DNA from: JAJRQY01 sp965224435
Lineage (GTDB): Bacteria > Actinomycetota > Acidimicrobiia > Acidimicrobiales > SZUA-35
Direction of reading: 5' to 3'
Length of the DNA stretch: 64,000 bases
NCBI GenBank assembly: GCA_965224435.1
Contig: OZ245048.1
Span: 2,170,001 to 2,234,000, forward strand
The position numbers and the translations under genes were made by a program. Positions 53,224 to 61,677 of this stretch are shown here, one piece after another (within the stretch, counting starts at the first letter, position 1; every line of letters begins with the position of its first letter). The notes beneath the pieces were generated by a model. The model ran no database searches. It saw only the letters and a list, made by a program, of their open reading frames with translations, and was not told the origin of the DNA.

Positions 53224-53979
53224 CTAGATCTTGCGCCAAACTGAAACGTGTGAGTGCGAGTCGTTGACAAACTCGTCTCGGTTCCAGTTCGCCCAACGAT
53301 TCTCCAACTTCATGCCAGCCATCTGGGCCATGAGGTCAAGCTCGGACGGCCAGACATAGCGAAACGACGGGGAAGACGTTCGCACTCGATCACCATTGAT
53401 GTGGTAATGGTGGGAGATCGAGATCTGGTTCACCAGATCCACATACTCATCAAACCCGAGATGTTCTGGCGACACGTCAAACGGGACGATGGTCTCCCCC
53501 GCTGGCAGCTGCTGAAGCCTTGGCACACCGTTCTCGATGACAAACCTGCCGCCCGGTGCGAGATGGGACGCAGCGTTGCGGAAGCACTCCACCTGCATCT
53601 CCTGGGTGCGAAGGTTGGTGATCGAGTTGTAGACCAAGTAAGCGAGGCTTGCGTCGCTACATACCTGGGTCTTGGTCATGTCGCCAAGAGTCACGGAAAC
53701 GGCATCAGCTCCAGGTTTCTTGCCAAGCTCGGCCAGCATCGCTTCGGAAAAGTCAATACCAAGCACGGTCGTGCCAGCTTCCGACAGAGGAAGAGCGATA
53801 CGCCCGGTACCGACGGCGAACTCTACGGCGACTCCATCTCCAGCCAATTCCGAAAGCACGCCAATAGCAGAACTGATGGCGTCACCTCGACGGCTCACAG
53901 GCAATCCCCTCTCATAGTCAGCCGCCACTACCGGGTTGAGGTGGGCATCAGGTTGGGAGAGGTAGTCGGGCTCGGTCAT
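53224..53979 (-). CDS. Class I SAM-dependent methyltransferase
   Basis: ATG 53979 gives 251 aa; the open frame upstream runs into the epimerase gene and is not family-like. Motif I is VEFAVGTGRIALPLSEAGTT, followed by VLGIDFSEAMLAEL, SVTLGDMTK and LAPGGRFVIENG. A small-molecule acceptor is likely but unknown. Confidence 0.88.
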   Translation of the reverse strand: MTEPDYLSQPDAHLNPVVAADYERGLPVSRRGDAISSAIGVLSELAGDGVAVEFAVGTGRIALPLSEAGTTVLGIDFSEAMLAELGKKPGADAVSVTLGDMTKTQVCSDASLAYLVYNSITNLRTQEMQVECFRNAASHLAPGGRFVIENGVPRLQQLPAGETIVPFDVSPEHLGFDEYVDLVNQISISHHYHINGDRVRTSSPSFRYVWPSELDLMAQMAGMKLENRWANWNRDEFVNDSHSHVSVWRKI

Positions 53980-54097
53980 GGTTCGACTATTACACAAGCC
54001 AATCCAACTGTCGTTCCAATTAGAGCGTGGCCTGCTCAGACCAATGTGTGACCCGCTCAGTCTGTCCCGCGATTGCGGCTGCTCGACTCTTATCCAT

Positions 54098-55039
54098 TCA
54101 GCCGCCAGCCATGGCTGAAGCAACGGCAACACTGACATCAGTCATCTTGAACTCATAACCCTCAGCCAACAGGCGAGCAGGGATACAGCGGCGACCGGTC
54201 AGAGCCAGGGCCGGGTCCGATCCCAACAGCCACGCGCCGGCCTTCACCACCGGGCTCGGAGACGGCACACCAAAACGCATGCCTACGGCCGAGCGATAGG
54301 CAGCCATCAACTCATCATTTGTGACCGGGTCCGGTGCGGTCAGGTGATAGAGACCACTCATGCCTTCATCGATCACAGCCCGCTCCAGCAGGTCGAAGAA
54401 GTCCTCAGCTCCTAGCCACGAAACCCACTGGCGGCCAGTGCCCACCCGGCCTCCAAGCCCGAAGCGAGCGAGGCGACCGAGCTGTGTCGAGACCGGATCC
54501 CCGACACCACCAATGGCAATCGCTGGCCGCAAGAGCACAGCACGCTCAAGACCCTTGCACGCCTCCCGATAGGCAGCTTCCCAACGTTGGCAAACCTCCA
54601 CCTGCTGGCGCAGCCCGGTAGTTGGTGGCGCTGTCTGCTCCGTAATCACCTCATCACCGGCGTCACCAAAGATCGCCAAAGACGAGAGCTGCACCCAAGC
54701 TCGCGGAGGCTGAGCCAACTGCCCGATCGCCCGTCCCACCAGCTGCACAGTCGCTTCTCTGGAAGCAATCAGAGCATCGACGTTGGCGTCCGTCGGCCTG
54801 CAATCGACCCGCTTGCCTGACAGGTGCACAATCACATCAACGTTTTCAAGACAAGCCACCCAGGGGCCCAGCGTCTTGGCATCCCACGACACGACATCCC
54901 ACCCTTCATGGCTCATCGAAGGCCCTCTGCTGATGATTGTCACCTGATGCCCGCTCGAAACCAGCCGAGCTCGGAGTTCTCTCCCCAGAAACCCAGAGCC
55001 ACCAACCAGGACAACTCGTAGCTGTTTCACCTCTGTCAT
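54098..55039 (-). CDS. NAD-dependent epimerase/dehydratase-like protein (YfcH/TIGR01777 type)
   Basis: A 313-aa extended-SDR protein. VVLVGGSGFLGRELRARL is the nucleotide motif, then IVHLSGKRVDCRPTDANVDA and VQLSSLAIFGD (usual YxxxK region altered, as in this subgroup). The C-terminus has the DUF1731-like end (GRRCIPARLLAEGYEFK). Function in this subgroup is unclear, with links to cell division in some bacteria. It is divergent from the ArsR-like gene. Confidence 0.87.
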   Translation of the reverse strand: MTEVKQLRVVLVGGSGFLGRELRARLVSSGHQVTIISRGPSMSHEGWDVVSWDAKTLGPWVACLENVDVIVHLSGKRVDCRPTDANVDALIASREATVQLVGRAIGQLAQPPRAWVQLSSLAIFGDAGDEVITEQTAPPTTGLRQQVEVCQRWEAAYREACKGLERAVLLRPAIAIGGVGDPVSTQLGRLARFGLGGRVGTGRQWVSWLGAEDFFDLLERAVIDEGMSGLYHLTAPDPVTNDELMAAYRSAVGMRFGVPSPSPVVKAGAWLLGSDPALALTGRRCIPARLLAEGYEFKMTDVSVAVASAMAGG

Positions 55040-55106
55040 CTAATGATCTTATGAGTCCATGACAACCTCACCCCCGCCAGCCAGCTCTCATTCTTCCAGC
55101 GAGTCC

Positions 55107-55138
55107 CTATTGACAATATTTCTTGTCAATAGCACAAT
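55107..55138 (+). promoter_or_regulatory. Promoter with 10-bp palindromic operator, probably leaderless
   Basis: CTATTGACAA (55107-55116) and TTGTCAATAG (55123-55132) form a perfect inverted repeat with a six-base spacer. The repeat contains the -35 TTGACA (55110-55115), with CACAAT (55133-55138) 17 bp on as -10. Transcription would start at about 55145, which is the A of the regulator ATG. A repressor bound here would block RNA polymerase, so autoregulation is likely. Confidence 0.7.
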
Positions 55139-55144
55139 GTACAC

Positions 55145-55762
55145 ATGCAAGACCTCGCGGTGATCGACAAGCCGGACCTCGCTCAGGTAGTCCTTGATCC
55201 AGTCCGTAACCGGATACTTCGCACGCTACGCCAGCCGGGTTCTGCGACGACCGTTGCCAAAGACCTCGGCTTGAGCCGACAGAAGGTCAACTACCACCTC
55301 CGCACTCTTGAGGATCACGGATTGATTCACCTGAATGAGGAACGGCCGCGACGGGGCCTTACCGAGCGAATCATGCAGGCCTCTGCCGAGTCCTATGTAC
55401 TCTCCCCCGCCACTCTCGGCGAGATTACCCCAGCGCCCGAACGGACTGATCGACTCTCATCCCGCTACCTCATCGCCCTCGCTGCACGGCTCGTTAGTGA
55501 AGTCGCAGATCTGACCCAGGCGGCGGCTGCCGCCAACAAGCCACTGGCCACCCTGTCAATCGACAGCGAAATCAAGTTTGCCAACGCCGCAGATCGCGCC
55601 GCGTTCAGCCAGGAACTCAACCAGGCCGTCGTCGATCTGGTCGCTCGCTATCACCACGAAGAAGCGCCGAATGGGCGCTGGCATCGCCTCATCGTCGCCG
55701 CCCACCCGAAACCGAATCAAGACAAAGACCCGAAACCGAATCAAGACAAAGACCCGAAGTAA
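55145..55762 (+). CDS. ArsR-like winged-helix transcriptional regulator
   Basis: A 205-aa regulator. Residues about 12-70 are a winged helix (VLDPVRNRILRTLRQPGSAT, VAKDLGLSRQKVNYHLRTLE, HGLIHLNEERPRRGL). The middle part is helical, and the C-terminus ends in an exact repeat KPNQDKDPKPNQDKDPK from a 24-bp tandem duplication. It is followed 17 bp later by an SRPBCC protein, the common ArsR/AHSA1 pairing in actinobacteria. The palindrome upstream is its probable operator. Confidence 0.88.
   Translation: MQDLAVIDKPDLAQVVLDPVRNRILRTLRQPGSATTVAKDLGLSRQKVNYHLRTLEDHGLIHLNEERPRRGLTERIMQASAESYVLSPATLGEITPAPERTDRLSSRYLIALAARLVSEVADLTQAAAAANKPLATLSIDSEIKFANAADRAAFSQELNQAVVDLVARYHHEEAPNGRWHRLIVAAHPKPNQDKDPKPNQDKDPK
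55705..55758 (+). repeat. 24-bp tandem repeat at the 3' end of the regulator gene
   Basis: Two identical 24-bp units (55705-55728 and 55729-55752) beginning CCCGAAACCGAATCAAGAC, plus a partial third (CCCGAA). In frame it adds eight residues (PKPNQDKD) per unit, giving a charged tail. The copy number may vary between strains. Confidence 0.9.
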
Positions 55763-55779
55763 AACGAGGATCCCACACC

Positions 55780-56550
55780 ATGACCGAGGAACGATCAATC
55801 GAACTGGAGATCGAGGTACCGGGCACTCCCGAAGAAGTCTGGCGAGCCATTGCCACCGGGCCCGGCATTTCCTCGTGGTATGTACCCCACAAAGTCGAAG
55901 AACGAGAAGGTGGAACCGCCAGTGCCTCGTTCGGCCCCGGGATGGACGTAGACGGCCGAGTGGCCTCCTGGGATCCACCTCACCGGATCGTCTTTGATGG
56001 TGGTGAGGGAGTTGGAGGGATGGCCTTCGAGTGGCTGGTCGAGGCTAGAGACGGCGGCACCTGCATTGTACGGCTGGTGAACTCCGGCTTTGGGCAAGGT
56101 GACGAGTGGGACGACCAGTTCGATGCCATGACGAGCGGCTGGCTCCTCTTCATGTTCAATCTCAAGCTCCACCTGGAACACTTCGCTGGCCAAACTGCTA
56201 GCGCTATGTTGCCGATGGTGACCTGGGATGGACCGCGCGACGCCGCCTGGTTGCGTCTCACTCGAGAACTCGGAATCCCCTCGACCCCCGCCATAGATGA
56301 TCTGATTTCAATTGCCCACCCTGACGCACCCCTGATGGCAGGGGCCGTAGTAAGCGTCAACGAGTGGCAAATCACACTACTTCTCGACGAACCTGCCCGA
56401 GGCACTGCCTTCATCGCTGCGGAAGGCCGAGGCGAGCACGCCGAAGTGTCGATCTGGTCCTATCTATACGGCGAAGAGGGCAAGGCCGCCACTGCACGCG
56501 ACGAACAGCTCTGGCGAGATTGGCTAGGAAGCAGGGCAACGAAGGGCTGA
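55780..56550 (+). CDS. SRPBCC/AHSA1-domain protein
   Basis: A 256-aa protein. Residues 1-145 are an AHSA1-type helix-grip domain (IELEIEVPGTPEEVWRAIAT, GPGISSWYVPHKVEE, GGMAFEWLVEARDGGTC). The C-terminal ~100 residues form a second, less clear domain (AHPDAPLMAGAVVSVNEWQI...) that may repeat a related fold. It is 17 bp after the ArsR-like gene and probably controlled by it. The ligand is unknown. Confidence 0.87.
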   Translation: MTEERSIELEIEVPGTPEEVWRAIATGPGISSWYVPHKVEEREGGTASASFGPGMDVDGRVASWDPPHRIVFDGGEGVGGMAFEWLVEARDGGTCIVRLVNSGFGQGDEWDDQFDAMTSGWLLFMFNLKLHLEHFAGQTASAMLPMVTWDGPRDAAWLRLTRELGIPSTPAIDDLISIAHPDAPLMAGAVVSVNEWQITLLLDEPARGTAFIAAEGRGEHAEVSIWSYLYGEEGKAATARDEQLWRDWLGSRATKG

Positions 56551-56645
56551 TCGTGGCCTAGGACGTTGCCCATTCCTAGGCAGAAACCCCCAAAACCCCT
56601 CATACCTGGTCAAGGATTTCCGACTACCGGCCGATAACTCCTTCC

Positions 56646-58226
56646 ATGGATTCGCGGACCCTGACCCAACCTGTGCCCATCGACCCTCAAGAGGATCGAT
56701 CCGAGGGAGGCTACGTCATGGTGATGACGGCGCTCATGCTGATCCCTCTTATGATTTTCGCAGCCTTCTCAGTCGATGTCGGCGCCTGGTACGCCCACGC
56801 CGCCAGAGCGCAGCGAGCAGCAGATGCCGCTTCCCTGGCCGCAGTTGTGTACATGCCCGACTACGGGTCAGCCCAAACTGCGGCCCTTGATCAAGCAGCC
56901 AAGAACGGATTTGTTGATGGCGTGGACGGCGTCGTCGTGACCGTGACAGCGATTGGTAGCTATTCCGTCAAGGTTGACGTACAAGCGGAGTCCCCGGCCT
57001 ACTTTGGCAGAGTAGTGATGGACGGAATAACAATCAGCCGCGGCGCAACTGCGGAGTACGTAACTCCGGTACCAATGGGGAACCCAACCTCGTCCATTGG
57101 CACTGCTGACCTCGACCTCCAGGGAACAAACGATCCCGCCAACTACCACCTGAACGCCCACGCCTACGGCATCAACGTTTCAACCGGCGACCTCCTCAAC
57201 TCCGGTCCCGTGTCATCGAACCCCTACTATCAAGACCAGGGCTATGTGTACGTGATTGAAAAGCCCGCTGGGGTCGAAGTGGATGTCCAGATCCTTCATT
57301 CAGGTAAGTGCAAGCGGCCAGGCTGGGAAGGCGGTGGGCCGGGCGAAGTTCACCACTCCTACGACATTCCCAACATCGAGTTTGACCTCTACCGAGCCGA
57401 CAACACGCCCATAACCCACATTGACAATATTGTTCCGGCCATGAGGTTCGGCTCTCAGTATGTCACCGACCACAGCCTCAATCTCGATGACCAAAGCGTT
57501 GGACCATCCTGCCCGGACTTCAATCCGGACGGCTCCTGGGCTGATCCGAAGTGGTTGACCATGTACACTATTCCGGCTGGCGCCGAGGCTGGCAAGTGGT
57601 ATCTCACCGCTGGTACGCCGTCTGGATCAACCGGCCACAAGAACATGTACGGCCTGCGCCTCCTGTCAAGCAACTTGCCCGCCGGTCAGGAGTACTGCAG
57701 CACTCTGCAGCCTTCGACCGTGAGTTGGAGCGAGTGCGCCACCATCAATGCCCTCGGGCGCATGGCCGTCTATATCGGTGAGAACCGCAACAGCCCGTCC
57801 GAGGTCGTAACCGCCGCCAGCTTCTACTTTGCTGAAATCGATGAGGTCCATGCAGGCAAGACCTTGCAAATCGAGTTGTGGGATCCAGGCGAAGGCTCAC
57901 GATATCTCCAGTTCCTTGATCCCAATGGCAACATCATGCCCTTCCGATTCCGCACCCAGGACCGCTTCGGAAACGAACTTGCAGGCTGGGTGAACACCAC
58001 ACCCGTCTGTGCATTAGACGGCAGCACCAGCCACTGTATGGAAGCCGCCCACCACGACGAACTAGTCATCATCGAGATCCTCCTTGAGAAGCCAGACGGC
58101 TCGACTTATGAGTGCAACGGAGCCGACTGCTGGTGGAAGGTGCACTATGTCAGTACCTCCAACGTCAACGACACGACCACCTGGTCAGTGAAGATCGTTG
58201 GTAACCCCATCCACCTGACTGAGTAG
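56646..58226 (+). CDS. TadE/TadG-like surface protein
   Basis: A 526-aa protein whose N-terminus matches the Tad/Flp pilus pseudopilin-like group: EGGYVMVMTALMLIPLMIFA as the single helix, then DVGAWYAHAARAQRAADAAS. The rest (about 160-526) is extracellular, with beta-rich segments, several Cys and no recognised domain. TadG-like proteins normally work with a Tad secretion machine, none of which is in this window. Cell-envelope location is likely. Confidence 0.8.
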   Translation: MDSRTLTQPVPIDPQEDRSEGGYVMVMTALMLIPLMIFAAFSVDVGAWYAHAARAQRAADAASLAAVVYMPDYGSAQTAALDQAAKNGFVDGVDGVVVTVTAIGSYSVKVDVQAESPAYFGRVVMDGITISRGATAEYVTPVPMGNPTSSIGTADLDLQGTNDPANYHLNAHAYGINVSTGDLLNSGPVSSNPYYQDQGYVYVIEKPAGVEVDVQILHSGKCKRPGWEGGGPGEVHHSYDIPNIEFDLYRADNTPITHIDNIVPAMRFGSQYVTDHSLNLDDQSVGPSCPDFNPDGSWADPKWLTMYTIPAGAEAGKWYLTAGTPSGSTGHKNMYGLRLLSSNLPAGQEYCSTLQPSTVSWSECATINALGRMAVYIGENRNSPSEVVTAASFYFAEIDEVHAGKTLQIELWDPGEGSRYLQFLDPNGNIMPFRFRTQDRFGNELAGWVNTTPVCALDGSTSHCMEAAHHDELVIIEILLEKPDGSTYECNGADCWWKVHYVSTSNVNDTTTWSVKIVGNPIHLTE

Positions 58227-58234
58227 GGCCCTGA

Positions 58235-58264
58235 GTTCAGGCCTGAACCAACGCTACGAAGCGT
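58235..58264. other. Palindrome and small hairpin downstream of the TadG-like gene
   Basis: GTTCAGG-CCTGAAC (58235-58248) is a perfect 14-bp palindrome, followed by ACGCT (58251-58255) and AGCGT (58260-58264) around ACGA. No T-run follows. It could be a 3' processing stem or a binding site for the next promoter. Confidence 0.4.
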
Positions 58265-58334
58265 CCGAGCACACCAGGCATTGGATCACCTAATGTGTTC
58301 TTCATTAGCCATTCGCTAGCGCAGGTCGGTATCG

Positions 58335-60143
58335 ATGATCTACAAGCAGAGCAACGTTTGTGTTCGGCTGGCGATTGCCGCTCTTCTTTTGTCAACCAGC
58401 CTCATTGGGCTGACGGCTCCCCCATCAAGTGCGGCCACAGTAAATAGTGACCGCTTCCCCACCGAGGAAGCATTCATCGATCAGATCTACCGCGACTTCC
58501 TCTCTCGAGGTCCGGACCCAGCAGGCCTTGCTTACTGGGCTGATCAGATCCGTTCCGGTTCGCCACCCGAGCAAGTTGTTGAAGATCTCCTGCTCTCGCC
58601 AGAGTTCCAAGGCACAACGGCTCCAATCGTTCGCCTCTATCAGTCGATCTTTGACCGTCTGCCCGATCTCGTTGGTCTCAGGTTCTGGGTTTCCAAGCGG
58701 GCCGCTGGCGATTCGTTGGAGACGATCGCCGAGCAGTTCTTGCTCGGCGCCGAGTTCGAGGAGCTGGCCGCTGCGGAGTCGACCGAGCAAATCGTGTCTG
58801 CGGTGTATGGGCGTACCCTCGGGCGAGCACCAGACGCGGATGGTCTGGCCTTCTGGACCGCAGAAGTCGAATCCGGGCGCTTGAGCCTCGCAGGGTTTGT
58901 GGTTACTGTTTCTGAGTCAGTTGAACACCGCCAGCTTCGGAGCGGCGAGGTCGAAACCACCCTGGTTTACCTCGGCCTCCTCCAACGCTTGCCCGAACCC
59001 GCAGGCCTTAGCTATTGGAGTGCTCAGCTCCGATCAGGGCTTCGGATTCGAGATCTTGCTGGCTTGGTCATGTCTTTGCCCGAGTACCAGAACCGGTTCC
59101 CAGTGGCACCGGCGATCCAGACAGACGTAGTGGCCACCGGTTTGCGCATACCGTGGGGCCTCGCTTCCTTGCCTGATGGATCCCTCCTTGTCAGTGAACG
59201 CCCCGGTGGCCTGATGCTGATCACCCCGGACGGATCACAAACTGACATTGATCTTGATCTCTCTGATCTGTTCGTGAACGGAGAGACCGGGATGATGGGC
59301 CTGGCCGTTGATCCAGACTTCGCCGCCAATCGACGCTTCTATTCTTGCCAAGGCCACCACGACCCACGCGAGATCCAGGTCATAGCTTGGACCCTCGACG
59401 CCGAGCGGACGTCGGCAACACGCATCAATGACCCACTCGTTGGTGGAATCCCGCTCGGCACCGGCCGCCACGGAGGGTGTCAACTGGAATTCGGTGCCGA
59501 TGGCTCTCTTTATGTAGGGACCGGTGATGCGGCTCAAGGAAATACACCTCAGGACCTTGCCTCACTTGGGGGCAAGGTTCTCCGTGTCGATCCAATGACT
59601 GGCGCTGCTGCCTCTGGCAACCCATTTCTTACATCTTCGAATCCAAACACCCGACTGATCTACTCCTATGGTCACAGAAACGTGCAAGGCCTTGGCGTGC
59701 ATCCGCAGACGGGGCAAGTGTGGTCCATTGAACATGGCCCAAATCGTGATGACGAGATCACCAGACTCCAACCCGGCGGCAATGCCGGATGGAACCCGGT
59801 TCCCGGCTACAACGAATCCGTTCCCATGAGCGACCCTCGGCTGCCGCATTCCTACCCAGCCAACTACCGGACAGGATCTTCAACCCTGGCCCTCTCCGGA
59901 GGCGCTTGGGTCGACAACTCATCTTGGGGGCCACTTGACGGTGCCCTCGGAGTAGCGGCACTGAAAGATCAGACGTTTCGGATTTTCTTCTTCAATAGCG
60001 AGGGCCTCTACCTTGGCCAACGGGTACTCGTGGACGGAGAGTTCGGTCGGCTTCGAGCCGTCCACCAGACGCCAGGCGGCGACCTCTACATCTCGACCAG
60101 TACTGGAGATGACCGAATCATTCGCCTCTCAGCGGAGTCCTAA
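58335..60143 (+). CDS. Secreted fusion: four DUF4214-type units then sugar-dehydrogenase-like propeller
   Basis: A 602-aa exported protein with signal peptide RLAIAALLLSTSLIGLTAPP and cleavage near SSAAT. Residues about 45-255 contain four units, each with the x-D-x-x-G-L-x-[YF]-W core: GPDPAGLAYW, LPDLVGLRFW, APDADGLAFW, LPEPAGLSYW. Residues about 260-600 are a glucose/sorbosone-dehydrogenase propeller (VATGLRIPWGLASLPDGS, GMMGLAVDPDFAANRRFYS, YSYGHRNVQGLGVHPQTG, EHGPNRDDEITRL). The domain order is reversed relative to the protein at 27530-29500. Confidence 0.88.
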   Translation: MIYKQSNVCVRLAIAALLLSTSLIGLTAPPSSAATVNSDRFPTEEAFIDQIYRDFLSRGPDPAGLAYWADQIRSGSPPEQVVEDLLLSPEFQGTTAPIVRLYQSIFDRLPDLVGLRFWVSKRAAGDSLETIAEQFLLGAEFEELAAAESTEQIVSAVYGRTLGRAPDADGLAFWTAEVESGRLSLAGFVVTVSESVEHRQLRSGEVETTLVYLGLLQRLPEPAGLSYWSAQLRSGLRIRDLAGLVMSLPEYQNRFPVAPAIQTDVVATGLRIPWGLASLPDGSLLVSERPGGLMLITPDGSQTDIDLDLSDLFVNGETGMMGLAVDPDFAANRRFYSCQGHHDPREIQVIAWTLDAERTSATRINDPLVGGIPLGTGRHGGCQLEFGADGSLYVGTGDAAQGNTPQDLASLGGKVLRVDPMTGAAASGNPFLTSSNPNTRLIYSYGHRNVQGLGVHPQTGQVWSIEHGPNRDDEITRLQPGGNAGWNPVPGYNESVPMSDPRLPHSYPANYRTGSSTLALSGGAWVDNSSWGPLDGALGVAALKDQTFRIFFFNSEGLYLGQRVLVDGEFGRLRAVHQTPGGDLYISTSTGDDRIIRLSAES

Positions 60144-60146
60144 CCT

Positions 60147-60172
60147 GAAACCGGGTCGAACGAACCCGTTTC
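60147..60172. terminator. Bulged hairpin between convergent genes
   Basis: GAAAC-C-GGGT (60147-60156) pairs with ACCC-GTTTC (60164-60172) with a single bulged C. It lies between the DUF4214/propeller gene and the opposing deacetylase gene and may end both transcripts. Confidence 0.45.
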
Positions 60173-60181
60173 GGTCCTGGT

Positions 60182-61339
60182 CTATGGAGTGTTGCTCAGT
60201 AAACGCAACTCAGGCGACTCACTAAAGTAAAGCATCACACCATCATGAGAGAGATTGCCTTTGGTCAGCAAGTCGACCCAGTAGGCGGCACCCTCAGGGT
60301 CAGGAGATCGGCCAAGCACATTCTGATAGACGAGGGACACGAACTCCTCATCTCCGAGCTCGCCATAAGTCTGTTGGAATTCACCGCTCGCACGAAAGAG
60401 TCCCGAGACCTCGCCAAGCGAGAGCGATTGACCCAATGACGCATGCCAATAGGCCAGCCCGTCGGGGTCGGGGTAACGAGCAAAGTAGGCGCAGTACAAC
60501 CGGTACAGCGAACCGGATTTCTTGTCAGAAATCTTAGCTTCTTTGCTTCCGGGTCCGTAGCGACAATGTGTGGAGTCCGGACCTTCGGCCAGTGGACCTT
60601 TCGGAGGTGGTGCCGTGGTTGTGGTCGTGGTCGGAAGTGGTGCCGGGCTCGTCGTCGTAGTTCCCCCTACTCCGGAGCCCACTCGACATTCCGGTAGCGT
60701 CTGAAAGTCATATTCTGACCGATGCTCTCGCAAGAAGGCATCGAGTGCCGCCGCCGTTTCCGCTCCCTTGGTATAACCGTCATGCATCAAGACATCTTCA
60801 TTCGGGCCAATCAACTCCAGCTTGGATCTGATTGGGCTAGTCCCCTGCCGCCGCCAGTCTTCACTGTCGAGGGTCCAGATGACCTCTTCGAGTCCAAGTC
60901 CACTGGCTACTTGTCGAACCTGCTGATTTGAGGCGCCCCAAGGCGGGCGGAAACATGCGGGCCGCGGGACACCCAACGAAGCAATGATGTCTTGATTGCG
61001 TTGTAGTTGATCGCGGACCTGACCTTGACTCAGATCCGTCAGCCGAAGGTGATTGTAGGTATGGCTTGCAATCAGATGGCCGGCCTCGATGACCGCATGC
61101 GCCTGTTGCCGGTCGCGGGCAATATTCTCCCCCACCATGAAGAAGGTGGCAGTGACGTCGTATTTAGCGAGCACGGCCAGCACCTCAGCCGTCCCGCCAT
61201 CGAGCGAGGGACCATCGTCGAAGGTGAGGTAAGCCACCGTAGGTGCGTCGGCCTCAGCGGCGACACCTGGTAGCAGCACTGCAGCCATTGTCGCTACGGC
61301 GATGGTGAGTCTGGACGCAACCGCACTGACACGTCCCAT
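60182..61339 (-). CDS. Secreted polysaccharide deacetylase (NodB) with C-terminal DUF4214
   Basis: ATG 61339 gives 385 aa. After a signal peptide (LTIAVATMAAVLLPGVAAEA) the CE4 domain begins: TFDDGP (catalytic Asp and metal Asp), SHTYNH (metal His pair), FRPPWGASN (motif 3) and VLMHDGY (motif 5). A Thr/Pro linker (residues about 255-275) connects to DUF4214 units (YCAYFARYPDPDGLAYW, VYQNVLGRSPDPEGAAYW, VMLYFSESPEL). It is predicted to remove N-acetyl groups from a surface polysaccharide or peptidoglycan. It is divergent from the GT2 operon. Confidence 0.92.
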   Translation of the reverse strand: MGRVSAVASRLTIAVATMAAVLLPGVAAEADAPTVAYLTFDDGPSLDGGTAEVLAVLAKYDVTATFFMVGENIARDRQQAHAVIEAGHLIASHTYNHLRLTDLSQGQVRDQLQRNQDIIASLGVPRPACFRPPWGASNQQVRQVASGLGLEEVIWTLDSEDWRRQGTSPIRSKLELIGPNEDVLMHDGYTKGAETAAALDAFLREHRSEYDFQTLPECRVGSGVGGTTTTSPAPLPTTTTTTAPPPKGPLAEGPDSTHCRYGPGSKEAKISDKKSGSLYRLYCAYFARYPDPDGLAYWHASLGQSLSLGEVSGLFRASGEFQQTYGELGDEEFVSLVYQNVLGRSPDPEGAAYWVDLLTKGNLSHDGVMLYFSESPELRLLSNTP

Positions 61340-61677
61340 CGACTGCTCGATGATGAATATGCCTCTCAACTTACGCCGTAAATCGCCCACCGGGGAACAC
61401 TACTCAGAGTGCTCGACAACCACAACCGGAACGAGAATTGGGCTGCAGCGCTGCCAACAGGCACTGTTTGCGGTTTGACCGAACACTTGTCGTGGGCACA
61501 AATTCGCGAACCACCTACGCTTGATCACAACAAATCGAACCGATTGCAATTGTCTCAATTTCTACCTAGCTTGGGCACGACAACCTAGTTTCAGGGCAAG
61601 CGGGCTCTGGACTAGTCAATCAGGGGAACTGTGGCGAGGCGAGTCAACCCCGCAGGGCCGACGAAGCCAGGTGGGCG
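61340..61677. other. Divergent 338-bp gap, probably promoter and structured leader
   Basis: No convincing gene. The plus-strand frame open here in phase with GT2 is low-quality sequence. The last ~95 bases before ATG 61678 can fold: GGCTCTG (61603-61609) with CAGGGCC (61653-61659), closed further by GGC (61595-61597) with GCC (61666-61668), and GGGG/CCCC inside. CTAGT (61585-61589) can alternatively pair with ACTAG (61611-61615). Confidence 0.45.

Noticed and set aside
27530..61339. CRISPR array or insertion sequence as explanation for the recurring DUF4214 sequences
   Set aside because: The repeats are protein-level, diverged in DNA and embedded in coding frames; no direct-repeat/spacer pattern or transposase is present.
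61585..61677. c-di-GMP-I (GEMM) riboswitch
   Set aside because: Only a loose likeness of one internal loop; the second helix and tetraloop receptor are not identifiable. Kept only as a structured-leader observation.
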